Assembly: GCF_039928515.1 (NCBI RefSeq)
Contig: NZ_JBDSSZ010000197.1
Length of the DNA stretch: 23,518 nt
Direction: 5' to 3' (one strand)
Origin: Capsulimonas sp039928515
GTDB lineage: Bacteria > Armatimonadota > Armatimonadia > Armatimonadales > Capsulimonadaceae
Below, in pieces: positions 1 through 7,350 of the stretch (within the stretch, counting starts at the first letter, position 1; every line of letters starts with the position of its first letter). The notes under the pieces are model-generated. The model was not told where the DNA came from and searched no databases. It saw nothing but the letters and a program-made list of their open reading frames with translations. The position numbers and the translations under genes were made by a program.

Positions 1-1
1 G

Positions 2-436
2 AACGCGCATGATTTCATCATGCGCCTGCCGGGCGGTTATGAAACATCCATCGGCGAGCGCGGGGTGACGCTTTCGGGCGGTCAAAAGCAGCGTCTGAAT
101 ATCGCTCGGTTATTAATCCGAGACGCCGCCATCTTGATCCTCGATGAGCCGACCTCCGCGCTCGATTCGGAAAGCGAAGCCCTAATTTTGGAGGCGCTGG
201 ACACGGTGTTCGCCGACAAAACATGCTTTATCATCGCGCATCGTCTCTCCACCGTCGTTTCCGCCGACCGTATTCTGGTGTTCGAGCATGGAAAGATCGT
301 GCAGGACGGGAACCATCAGTCGCTTTCTCAGGTTCCAGGGTTGTATCAGAACCTTTGGAAGAAGCAGTTTGTGGGTTTCGGCGGAGGCTCCGAGCGCGAG
401 TCCGCCGCTCTGGCCAGCGCTCCCCATTGCGAATAA
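2..436 (+). CDS. ABC transporter ATP-binding C-terminal part (5' end outside window)
   Basis: This is the end of an ATP-binding domain from an exporter-type (MsbA/lipid A or peptide exporter-like) ABC protein. The reading frame is open from base 2, so the Walker A motif and any membrane domain lie upstream of the window. Visible in order are the pre-signature stretch NAHDFIMRLPGGYET, the signature LSGGQKQR, Walker B with catalytic glutamate (ILILDEPTSALD), and the switch histidine in IIAHRLSTV. The NAHDFI...GGYET...GERG context is characteristic of half-transporter exporters, where the domain follows six membrane helices in one chain. The tail after the conserved domain is short, ending about 15 residues past KKQFVGF. 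The substrate cannot be read from this fragment. ATG codons inside the frame, such as the one at 20, are internal methionines and not starts. Confidence 0.93.
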   Translation, partial: NAHDFIMRLPGGYETSIGERGVTLSGGQKQRLNIARLLIRDAAILILDEPTSALDSESEALILEALDTVFADKTCFIIAHRLSTVVSADRILVFEHGKIVQDGNHQSLSQVPGLYQNLWKKQFVGFGGGSERESAALASAPHCE

Positions 437-463
437 CCGACCATATTACTAATAGCCGACCAT
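433..463. repeat. Pair of 12-nt direct repeats upstream of the peroxidase gene
   Basis: The 12-mers at 433-444 (ATAACCGACCAT) and 452-463 (ATAGCCGACCAT) match at 11 of 12 positions and are offset by 19 bp, close to two helical turns. The first overlaps the stop codon of the ABC gene, and both lie 60-90 bp before the peroxidase start. They could be tandem binding sites for a regulator of the peroxidase gene, or chance. No convincing -35/-10 pair was seen beside them. Confidence 0.35.
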
Positions 464-523
464 CGCGAACGATCCGATGAATAGAACGATTTCCGATCAA
501 GAAAGAGAACGAGGAGAAAGTTG

Positions 524-1117
524 ATGAAAACGACATTCCCGATCGTCGCGGCCCTGGCCGTGTCCGCCTTAGTGGCGACGGTCCCCGCTTCCGCGAAGCC
601 TAAGTACTCCGGACCGCTTGCCTACACCGTCAAGGACATTAGCGCCCAGGACGTACCGCTGACCAACTATCGCGGCGACGTCGTCCTGATCGTCAACACC
701 GCGTCGCTCTGCGGCAACACGCCCCAGTACGCGAGCCTGGAGACGCTGTACGAGAAGTACAAAGACAAAGGCCTGCGCATCCTCGCCTTCCCCGCCAACA
801 ACTTCGGCTCGCAGGAGCCGGGCGCGAACTCGGAGATCAAAGAGTTCTGCACCGGCAAATATAAGACGACCTTCGACTTGTTCAGCAAGATCTCGGTGAA
901 GGGCGACGACCAGGCGCCGCTCTACAAGTATCTCACGAGCAAGGACACGAACCCGAAGTTCGGCGGCGACGTCGAATGGAACTTCGCCAAGTTCCTGATC
1001 GGCCGCGACGGCCAGGTCATCAACCGCTTCCCCGCCGGCCACGACCCGCTTTCGGATGACGTGGTGGCGGCCGTAGAGACAGAACTAGGCAAAAAGGGAC
1101 CGAAGGCTAAGGCGTAA
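524..1117 (+). CDS. Exported glutathione peroxidase, cysteine type
   Basis: A 197-residue thiol peroxidase of the glutathione peroxidase family, which reduces hydrogen peroxide and organic hydroperoxides. The first 24 residues form a Sec signal peptide (lysine, hydrophobic core, ASA|K), so the enzyme should act outside the cytoplasm. The peroxidatic residue is Cys63 in NTASLCGNT, where animal enzymes carry selenocysteine. Gln97 in NNFGSQEPG and the Trp-Asn of VEWNF complete the usual active-site set. Cys109 in EFCTGKYKTTF sits at the resolving-cysteine position of thioredoxin-dependent members, so thioredoxin-like partners are more likely than glutathione (inference). I chose the ATG at 524 over the TTG at 521 because the GAGGAGA ribosome site at 511-517 is 6 nt from it. 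The gene stands alone between the ABC gene and a terminator. Confidence 0.93.
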   Translation: MKTTFPIVAALAVSALVATVPASAKPKYSGPLAYTVKDISAQDVPLTNYRGDVVLIVNTASLCGNTPQYASLETLYEKYKDKGLRILAFPANNFGSQEPGANSEIKEFCTGKYKTTFDLFSKISVKGDDQAPLYKYLTSKDTNPKFGGDVEWNFAKFLIGRDGQVINRFPAGHDPLSDDVVAAVETELGKKGPKAKA

Positions 1118-1137
1118 GCGCTTCACTTCTCGGATAT

Positions 1138-1175
1138 AAAAATCCCGGCGACATCAAAGGTCGTCGGGATTTTTT
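1138..1175 (+). terminator. Intrinsic terminator, probably bidirectional
   Basis: Arms 1141-1152 and 1160-1171 form a 12-bp stem (one G-T pair) around a 7-nt loop. The right arm runs into T residues 1170-1175, and the left arm is preceded by A residues 1138-1142. It begins 20 bases after the peroxidase stop and lies just past the end of the convergent gene at 1197, so it can serve both strands. Confidence 0.88.
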
Positions 1176-1196
1176 GCGCCTCGCTCCAAGTTCTTC

Positions 1197-1595
1197 TCAA
1201 TCTACACGTCCCCAAATGACCACTTCAAGCCCTTTAAAATCCACAAACACCGACTCTCCCCACCCTTCTTCATCGTAACTGAAGGCAAGTGTGAAATCAT
1301 TACCGTCGGAAGCGGATTGGATCGCGGAGAATTCATACTGGTCGGTGAGGATGGTCACATACTCGCGAGCATTCTTTTCGAGCAATGTGATATTCTCTAA
1401 AATGAAAGCCAGACGAGCCAAAAACACCGGATCGGGCGCCCCGCCAACGTCATTCACGAAGACTTGAATGTCATTCTCCGCATAATCGACATAACCTTCC
1501 CACTCCCGGTCATCCCTTTTCTCGAATTGTCCAAAAGGCGTATCCACAATCACGGGTTCAGGCCTAGGCTTGTGCTTCTTCCACGGCCACTGCAT
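1197..1595 (-). CDS. Hypothetical acidic protein, 132 residues
   Basis: No family was recognised with confidence. The protein starts with a short basic stretch (MQWPWKKHKPRPEP) followed by a compact acidic domain rich in aromatic residues, with phrases such as TPFGQFEKRDDREWEGYV and VFVDFKGLEVVIWGRVD. It has no signal peptide and no membrane segment. The layout (a W-E-G-Y strand, a helical middle, then beta strands) loosely recalls small cytoplasmic domains of unknown function such as DUF2262 or DUF6985, some of which occur near toxin-immunity genes; I cannot confirm this. A GGGAGG ribosome site lies 8 nt before the ATG at 1595, which supports a real gene. It follows the ankyrin gene on the same strand after 46 bp, so the two may be cotranscribed, and it ends at a terminator shared with the peroxidase gene. 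Confidence 0.65.
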   Translation of the reverse strand: MQWPWKKHKPRPEPVIVDTPFGQFEKRDDREWEGYVDYAENDIQVFVNDVGGAPDPVFLARLAFILENITLLEKNAREYVTILTDQYEFSAIQSASDGNDFTLAFSYDEEGWGESVFVDFKGLEVVIWGRVD

Positions 1596-1641
1596 TGGTC
1601 ATCCCTCCCGAGTTGCGCCAGCAAATTACGGATGCGCTCTG

Positions 1642-2694
1642 CTAGGGCTTTCGAGCCTTTCTCAGCAGCGCGACGACATCCGCATGTCCTGCCTGCTGCG
1701 CCGCGATCAGGGCCGTTTCACCGAGTTGATTCTTAGCCTTCCGATCTGCGCCCGCCGCCAGGAGGATCCGAACGACCAGCGCGCTGCCCATATGCGCCGC
1801 CGCCATCAAGGCCGTCACCCCACCCTTACCCGCCACATTTACTTTCGCCCCCTTCGCGAGCAGAAGCCGAATAGTCTCCGCTTTCCCGTGATAAGCCGAC
1901 GCCATGAGCGGTGTCCAGCCGGCCTCATTGGTGATTTCAAGATCGGCGCCCTTCTCCAGAAGCGCCTTGGTCGAAGCGACATAACCTCGAGATGCGGCAA
2001 TCAGAAGCGCGGTCTGTCCATCCCCATCTTGAGCGTTGATCTCAGTCCCCTTCGCCAGAAGCAACCGCAGGGCGGCGGTGTTTCCTTGATCGGCCGCAAG
2101 CGAGAGAGCCTCACCACCGGACACGTCTCTGGCGCGCGGATCGGCCCCTTTGGCAAGCAGCGCCGCGATGACTTGAGGACTACCCTGATCAGAGGCGAAC
2201 ATCAGAGCCGTCACGCCGCGTTCATCCACGCTGTTCGGGTCAGCGCCCTCGTCCAGGAGTGATTGAAGAGCCGGAACACTCCCGACCCTCGCCGCGTACA
2301 TCAGTGCAGTGAGTCCGTGAGCATCTTTGGCGCTGACATCGCCTCCTTCTTTCACGAGCGAACTCACCAGTATGGGACTGCCGACAATGGCGGCGGCGAT
2401 AATGGGCGTAAACCCCTGCTTGTTGCGTGCGCTCGCGCTGGCGCCCTTACCCAGCAGATCCTTGACCTGAGCTATGTTCTTATGCGCGATGGCGAAAAAG
2501 AGAGCATCGTTGAGCGCGCTTTGCGCCTGAGTCGATGGCGCCGACTGAGCCTCGGAGGGTGCGCTGAAGCTGGAAGACGGCGTGAGGACCGTCACGGCGG
2601 TGATTACCACCGCCAGGAATACCCGGTGACCGTTCCAACAACGTGCGCCGCGCTTTGAGCGGCGACGTCCAATTTCATGGATGATGTGTTTCAT
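1642..2694 (-). CDS. Secreted ankyrin-repeat protein
   Basis: A 350-residue protein made almost entirely of ankyrin repeats. A positively charged N-terminus and a hydrophobic segment at about residues 24-44, ending SSSFSA|PS, look like a Sec signal peptide. After a short Ser/Ala/Gln linker come about nine 33-residue repeats from residue 60 to the end, with the G-x-T-A-L-M-x-A-A and L-L-x-K-G-A-D-x-x-A patterns in register; the first and last are degenerate caps. Ankyrin arrays bind proteins and have no catalytic activity of their own, so the partner is unknown. Export points to the periplasm or cell surface. Only weak purine-rich sequence precedes the ATG. The downstream small gene at 1197-1595 is a possible operon partner. 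Confidence 0.9.
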   Translation of the reverse strand: MKHIIHEIGRRRSKRGARCWNGHRVFLAVVITAVTVLTPSSSFSAPSEAQSAPSTQAQSALNDALFFAIAHKNIAQVKDLLGKGASASARNKQGFTPIIAAAIVGSPILVSSLVKEGGDVSAKDAHGLTALMYAARVGSVPALQSLLDEGADPNSVDERGVTALMFASDQGSPQVIAALLAKGADPRARDVSGGEALSLAADQGNTAALRLLLAKGTEINAQDGDGQTALLIAASRGYVASTKALLEKGADLEITNEAGWTPLMASAYHGKAETIRLLLAKGAKVNVAGKGGVTALMAAAHMGSALVVRILLAAGADRKAKNQLGETALIAAQQAGHADVVALLRKARKP

Positions 2695-2738
2695 AACCTT
2701 CTTAACTCCATCTTCATAGAATAACGACGGGGCTTGCC

Positions 2739-4199
2739 TTAAGGCGCAAACACCGTCTGCACCTTCGCCGTTTTGCCCTTTTCATCACGAACCGTGACCA
2801 CCAGCGGCCCTGCGCCCGCCGGCATGGCGAAGCGATAGGGGCGGGTGACGCGCAGGGCGCCCGCGCCGCGCTGGATGCTGAGAGCGGGCCTCAGCGCATA
2901 GGTCGCCACGGAGGCGGAAACAGAGCCTCGGTATCCCGGCGGGAAGCTGGTGGTGACGGGGAGATAGGCGCGTGAGGCGGTGGGATGTTCGGAGACTTGC
3001 CCGAGGAAGTATGGGTCAGCGACGGCGTCACGGACGGAAGCGAGGGCCTGGCTGCCGTCGGGCAGGGCGTAGTCGTTCAGGCGGCGGCCGGCGACAGCGC
3101 CGGTGAGGTTGTTGCGGTCGAAGAAGCAGACCATCTTAAGGCGGGGGTAGCGAATACGCACAGCGTCGAAGAGATCCTGCCAGCGAGCGGCGGCGAACGC
3201 GTCGGCGTCGGCGCTTTCCACGCGGCTCCGGCGTGTGACGCCGCACTCCACCAGGCAGATGGGTTTGCGGGCGGCGTACTTCTGGTAAAACGGCTCAATG
3301 AAGCCGATAGGGCCATCGCGCCACGCGGGTTCGCTGATCTTGTCGTCGTAGAAACGGACGACGTACAGGCTGACGCCGATCCAATCGACGGCGTCGTCGC
3401 CGGGATAGTATTGGTCGAGGTTGGAAATGGGGACGGCGTTGGGCGCCCAGACCATCGCGACGTTCGGCGCGTGGCGCGCCATCACGGCATGGACCAGACG
3501 AAACGCGCGGCGATACGCGGCGGGATTGCGGCCCCAGGGCGTCCACTTGCCGTTCATTTCCCCGCCGAAACGCAGAAATATCGGGGCGCCGGAGCGACCG
3601 GCGTCCTTGGCGTATTGGTTCAGGTACTCGTCGTCGCGTACGGAGGCGAGGTCGCGCGGCTCCCAGGCAATCTGGATCGCGCGGCCCTGCTTCGCTTCAC
3701 GGCGCGCCCAGTCTACGGGGAACGGACGGCCGTAGCTGTCATAATCGAAGGCGATCGCCACGGGACGCCCGATGCGCCGCGCGAAATCGTCGGCGTTTCC
3801 GGTGCTTCGGCCGTAGTACCGGCCCTCGAAATCGTCGCGCACGCCCAGATAGCAGCCTTGTTCCGGCTCCCATTTCGCCAGGTTGTTCACCGGAGGAGCG
3901 TGGGAGACAGGGATCGCCAGACGAATGTCGGTGGCCAGGCGCAGCGCCCGATGGCGCTGGACTTCGGCGCCCTGCGGATCGCCGAGACGCTTGCGCATCC
4001 CGGATTCGATCTCATAGGCCAAGGCAGCGTCTGAGTAGTTCCCAAGACGTTCTTGCTTCTCGCCCCAGGCGCGCGCCTCGGCGGCGGTGCGGAAGTGCGG
4101 CGCCGCGCCTGTCGAGCTTCGTACAGAACAAAACAGGGCGGCCGCGCAGAACAGCGCGGCCGCCACAAACGATCCAGTCCGATGGAAAGAGAACACCAT
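2739..4199 (-). CDS. Secreted GH26-like glycoside hydrolase
   Basis: A 486-residue exported enzyme resembling glycoside hydrolase family 26 (beta-mannanase-type TIM barrel). Residues 1-32 form a signal peptide. Residues 36-95 are a charged helical region resembling a tetratricopeptide-type hairpin. The catalytic barrel spans about residues 110-395: Glu214 in FLRFGGEMNGKWTPWG is the expected acid/base, and Glu318 in ICLVECGV is the expected nucleophile. The block VAMVWAPNAVP and the VDWIGVSLY strand are also typical of the family. The last 85 residues look like a beta-sandwich ending KTAKVQTVFAP. The substrate (mannan, mixed-linkage glucan or another glycan) cannot be decided from sequence alone. 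No clear ribosome site precedes the ATG at 4199. Neighbouring genes give no polysaccharide-utilisation cluster. Confidence 0.85.
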   Translation of the reverse strand: MVFSFHRTGSFVAAALFCAAALFCSVRSSTGAAPHFRTAAEARAWGEKQERLGNYSDAALAYEIESGMRKRLGDPQGAEVQRHRALRLATDIRLAIPVSHAPPVNNLAKWEPEQGCYLGVRDDFEGRYYGRSTGNADDFARRIGRPVAIAFDYDSYGRPFPVDWARREAKQGRAIQIAWEPRDLASVRDDEYLNQYAKDAGRSGAPIFLRFGGEMNGKWTPWGRNPAAYRRAFRLVHAVMARHAPNVAMVWAPNAVPISNLDQYYPGDDAVDWIGVSLYVVRFYDDKISEPAWRDGPIGFIEPFYQKYAARKPICLVECGVTRRSRVESADADAFAAARWQDLFDAVRIRYPRLKMVCFFDRNNLTGAVAGRRLNDYALPDGSQALASVRDAVADPYFLGQVSEHPTASRAYLPVTTSFPPGYRGSVSASVATYALRPALSIQRGAGALRVTRPYRFAMPAGAGPLVVTVRDEKGKTAKVQTVFAP

Positions 4200-4304
4200 A
4201 CTTCTATTATGGCTTTTTCAGGACGATTTGTTTCCCTAATTCTTCCTTCAGGGCGCGCCCCTTCGCACACCAGACAATGAGTCTGGATAGAGCAAGCCCG
4301 CAAG

Positions 4305-4838
4305 TCAGTGGGAAGAAATGGCGGAAGCCGGTAAAGTGCGAACCGTATCCCGAAGGGCGCTGATCCAAGCGACGATAAGAAGCAGCGGCAACTGAGCGTT
4401 CGTCAGAGCCACATAAAGATGATGCAGGCGATCGAAGAGAGGCCAGTGCTGCTGTAATTTTGCGGCGTCGATCACAGGAAAAAGACCGTACTGCAAGTAC
4501 GCCGCGAGGCCCGTAAGGAGCACGACGACGACCAACGAAATCACGGTCAGCCTACGAACGCGTGTTTCCTGGCTCAGCTGGAATACAGCCGCGCTTGCCA
4601 GCAGCATCAGGATCCCAGAGACAATGCAGAGAGTATTAAAGTGGCGAAACGCCACCCCAATAATTGCGCCCGCAATGTCGTTCTGAAGGGCCAGATTACC
4701 CGCGAACGCCGGATGATGGCGTGTGATATTAAACGCCGCCGGCGCCGAGAGAGCGCCGATGGCGATGACGCCTCCCAGCCAGAGGCTGAGGGCGACGTTA
4801 TGGATCCAGCGGGCGATGACGGAAAGCCAAAAGCTCAT
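4305..4838 (-). CDS. DUF4149-type integral membrane protein
   Basis: A 177-residue membrane protein with four predicted helices at about residues 14-34, 60-83, 97-118 and 145-162. The N-terminal pattern W-I-H-N-V-A-L-S-L-W-L-G-G and the FRHFN motif near the second helix match the DUF4149 (TMEM205-like) family, whose biochemical role is unknown. The start codon lies 3 nt after the hisS stop, so the gene is almost certainly translated from the hisS transcript. The spacing suggests coupling, but there is no known functional link to histidyl-tRNA synthesis. The protein ends with a short polar tail (TLPASAISSH). Confidence 0.82.
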   Translation of the reverse strand: MSFWLSVIARWIHNVALSLWLGGVIAIGALSAPAAFNITRHHPAFAGNLALQNDIAGAIIGVAFRHFNTLCIVSGILMLLASAAVFQLSQETRVRRLTVISLVVVVLLTGLAAYLQYGLFPVIDAAKLQQHWPLFDRLHHLYVALTNAQLPLLLIVAWISALRDTVRTLPASAISSH

Positions 4839-4841
4839 TTC

Positions 4842-6125
4842 TTACTGAGCCTTGCCGCCGAGGGCGGCGATCAATTCGGAATAGGGCACGGCGCGCTGGA
4901 CGCGTTCGGCAAGGTCCTTGACCTGGACAGTCTGCGTATTCACCTCGTCGTCGCCAAGGATCAGGGCGTACTTGGCGTTAACCAGCGTCGCGGCGCGCAT
5001 CTGCGTCTTCATCGTGCGTCCCGTATAATCGATATCCGCCGCAATGCCCGCCTTACGCAGATCGCTCAGCAGCTTGATCGCCGCCGTGCGCCCGGCGTCG
5101 CCAAGCGTGACGAAGAAAGCTGTCGGACCATCCGGCAGAGGCACTTCCACGCCGAGGGCTTGGAGAGCTAACAAAATCCGTTCGGTCCCAAGGCCAAAGC
5201 CAATCCCGGGCGTCGGCTTTCCGCCGATCTCTTCGACCAATTTGTTATAGCGCCCGCCGCCGCCCACGGCGTTCTGCGCGCCGAGGTCGGGCGACTGGAT
5301 CTCGAAGGCCGTCTTCGTGTAGTAATCGAAGCCGCGCACGAGGTACGGGTCCAGTGTGTACACTTCACCGACTGCGTCCAGATAGCCGCACAGAGTTTCG
5401 AAGTGCTCTTGCTCTTCCGACAGCAAAAATCCAGAGAGCTTGGGCGAGTTCGCCAGAATTTCCAACTCACGCTTACTTTTAGTGTCCAGCATACGCAGAG
5501 GGTTACGCTCGAAGCGCGCCTTGCCTTCTTCGCTGAAGTCGGCCAAGTAAGGCTCGACATAAGCTTTGAGTGCAGTCAGATAATTCGCACGTGACTCAGT
5601 GGAGCCGACGGAGTTCAGCTTGAGCGTCAGATTACGGATGCCGACGGCGCGGAAGAACGCCAGCGCGATCTGAATGACCTCGGCGTCCAGCGCGGGATCG
5701 TCCGAACCCAGCGACTCGACGCCGAACTGCTGGTGCTGTCGATACCGCCCTTTTTGCCCCCGCTCATAGCGAAAGATCGACGCGATATAGAACATCTTGG
5801 CGACGCCGCCGCGCGTCGGCAGAGAGCTATCCAAGTAAGCACGAATGGTGGGAGCAGTGCCTTCAGGCCGCAGGGTCATGGAGCGTCCGCCGCGGTCGGT
5901 GAAGGTGTACATCTCTTTGGAAACGATGTCGGTCCCCTCTCCGATCGTGCGCGTGAAAAGATCGGTCTCCTCAAACACGGGAGTGCGGACTTCTCCGTAG
6001 CCATACGTATGGCAGAGGTCTCGAAAAATGCCTTCGAGGACGTTCGTGCGCGTGCTATCTTCGTGCCAGTCGGCGGCGCCCGGGTACAGGTCGTGGGTAT
6101 AAGGGGCGCGCTCGTATTTTGCCAT
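4842..6125 (-). CDS. hisS: Histidine-tRNA ligase
   Basis: Class II aminoacyl-tRNA synthetase of 427 residues that charges tRNA-His. Motif 2 is seen as FRYERGQKGRYRQHQQFG at residues 118-135, preceded by TLRPEGT (85-91). The histidine-specific loop is RGFDYYT at 264-270, the glycine loop GGGGRYNKL follows, and motif 3 is GIGFGLGTER at 307-316. The last 90 residues are the anticodon-binding domain. The frame stays open upstream to 6293, but that extension is encoded by intergenic C-rich repeats (it reads PQFWG and similar). MAKYERAPYTHDLYPGA is the normal family N-terminus, so the ATG at 6125 is chosen; a purine-rich AAAGAGAA lies before it. The gene lies downstream of accA in the same direction and 3 nt before the DUF4149 gene. 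Confidence 0.97.
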   Translation of the reverse strand: MAKYERAPYTHDLYPGAADWHEDSTRTNVLEGIFRDLCHTYGYGEVRTPVFEETDLFTRTIGEGTDIVSKEMYTFTDRGGRSMTLRPEGTAPTIRAYLDSSLPTRGGVAKMFYIASIFRYERGQKGRYRQHQQFGVESLGSDDPALDAEVIQIALAFFRAVGIRNLTLKLNSVGSTESRANYLTALKAYVEPYLADFSEEGKARFERNPLRMLDTKSKRELEILANSPKLSGFLLSEEQEHFETLCGYLDAVGEVYTLDPYLVRGFDYYTKTAFEIQSPDLGAQNAVGGGGRYNKLVEEIGGKPTPGIGFGLGTERILLALQALGVEVPLPDGPTAFFVTLGDAGRTAAIKLLSDLRKAGIAADIDYTGRTMKTQMRAATLVNAKYALILGDDEVNTQTVQVKDLAERVQRAVPYSELIAALGGKAQ

Positions 6126-6168
6126 GCGTTCTCTTTCGATAATTTTGTCGACTGGTTTCGTCGCCCAT

Positions 6169-6263
6169 CCCAATCTGGGAAACTCCGAGAAGAGGCTCCT
6201 CCGCCCCAATTCTGGGGTACCGGAAAATGCCGCAGTCCGAAATCTGGCCCCCCAGAATTGGGG
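6169..6263. repeat. Cluster of C-rich AATT palindromes between accA and hisS
   Basis: Two 14-nt units, CCCCAATTCTGGGG (6204-6217) and its exact reverse complement (6250-6263), form an inverted pair 32 bp apart. A weaker version, CCCAATCTGGG, sits at 6169-6179. Each unit is itself near-palindromic. The same core recurs at 16441-16455, 16586-16602 and 23487-23498, so this is an interspersed intergenic repeat family. In RNA from the minus strand it would form hairpins in the leader of hisS. Confidence 0.75.
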
Positions 6264-6330
6264 TGGAAGGGCCATCCTATCTCTATTATCCAAGACTAGG
6301 AACGAGGCCGAAACCCAGCGATTAGAAATA

Positions 6331-7350
6331 TTAAGCCGCGTCGCCGGAGGCGTGGCCGTTTAAGTGGATCGGTTCAATCTCGGTGAACTGGCCAATCGCG
6401 CGGAAGCGCTGGTAGCGGCGTTCGACGAGTTCGTCGCCGGTGAGGTCTTTCAGCAGCGCGAGGTTTTCGATCAGCGCTTCTTTCAGGCTGCCGGCCGCCG
6501 CTTCCCAGTCGCGATGCGCGCCGCCGAGGGGTTCGGCGATCACGCCGTCCACAACGCCGAGTTCCTTGGCGCGGGTCGCCGTGAGGTTGAGCGCTTTCGC
6601 GGCGTCGGCCTTCTTTTCCGGGTCGCGCCAGAGGATCGCGGCGCAGCCTTCGGGGGCGATGACGGAGTAGACGCTGTGCTCCAGCATCAAGACTCGGTCC
6701 GCGACCGCGATGCCGAGCGCGCCGCCGCTGCCGCCTTCGCCGATCACCACGGAGACGATAGGCGTCGTCAAGGTCGCCATGTCGAACATGTTGCGCGCAA
6801 TCGCTTCAGAGATGCCGCGCTCGTCTGCCGAGACATCGGCCGCCGCGCCGGGAGTGTCGATCAGTGTGACGATCGGAACGCCGAACTTCGCGGCGAGCTT
6901 CATAATGCGCCCCGCCTTGCGGTAGCCTTCCGGACGGGCGTAGCCGAAGTTACGGTGCTGGCGCTGCTTGATGTCGCGGCCCTTCTGATGGCCGACAATC
7001 GCGATGGGCATGTCGTCCAGTTTTGCGAAGCCGGCGACAATCGCGCCGTCATCGCCGTAAAGCCGATCGCCATGCAGCTCCTGGAAGCCCGTGAACATAT
7101 GCCCGATATAGTCCAGCGTGTATGGGCGCTTCTCATGGCGCGCCAGAAGAACCTGATCCCAAGCGGTGAGGTTCGAGAACCAGGCCCGAATGATCGCCGT
7201 ACGGTGCTGTTCTAAGTTCGCAAGCTGATCGGGCAGATCCGCCGTGTTCTGCGGATGCTTCTGATCCATCACGATACGGCGCAGTTTGGACAGATTCTCG
7301 TCCAGCTCCGCGATGGATTTTTCGAATTCGATGACGTTCAAACTAGCCAA
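6331..7350 (-). CDS. accA: Acetyl-CoA carboxylase carboxyltransferase subunit alpha
   Basis: The alpha half of the carboxyltransferase that transfers the carboxyl group from biotin carrier protein to acetyl-CoA, making malonyl-CoA for fatty acid synthesis. The sequence carries family blocks FTGFQELHGDRLYGDD, GHQKGRD, FGYARPEGYRKAGR and the oxyanion-hole region VIGEGGSGGALGI. It should pair with the beta subunit encoded just upstream. No ATG is available near the family N-terminus. I chose the TTG at 7350 because AGAGGAG (minus strand, 7367-7361) lies 10 nt before it and it gives 339 residues, near the usual 320. This start overlaps the end of accD by 8 bp, implying translational coupling. The frame is open up to 7419, but that extension only re-reads the accD end. 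The C-terminus ends with a short Gly/Ala-rich tail. Confidence 0.95.
   Translation of the reverse strand: MASLNVIEFEKSIAELDENLSKLRRIVMDQKHPQNTADLPDQLANLEQHRTAIIRAWFSNLTAWDQVLLARHEKRPYTLDYIGHMFTGFQELHGDRLYGDDGAIVAGFAKLDDMPIAIVGHQKGRDIKQRQHRNFGYARPEGYRKAGRIMKLAAKFGVPIVTLIDTPGAAADVSADERGISEAIARNMFDMATLTTPIVSVVIGEGGSGGALGIAVADRVLMLEHSVYSVIAPEGCAAILWRDPEKKADAAKALNLTATRAKELGVVDGVIAEPLGGAHRDWEAAAGSLKEALIENLALLKDLTGDELVERRYQRFRAIGQFTEIEPIHLNGHASGDAA

Noticed and set aside
2985..4034. 349-codon open frame antisense to the GH26-like gene
   Set aside because: Val/Gly/Ala-rich composition with no motif, typical of third-position GC bias; the opposite strand has a signal peptide and catalytic glutamates.
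6126..6293. 56-residue N-terminal extension of hisS
   Set aside because: It is encoded by intergenic C-rich repeats and the family N-terminus starts at the ATG at 6125.
6126..6330. T-box riboswitch before hisS
   Set aside because: GGGTGGAAGG at 6261-6270 recalls the T-box core, but it is on the strand opposite to hisS and no specifier stem was seen; it is part of the repeat cluster.
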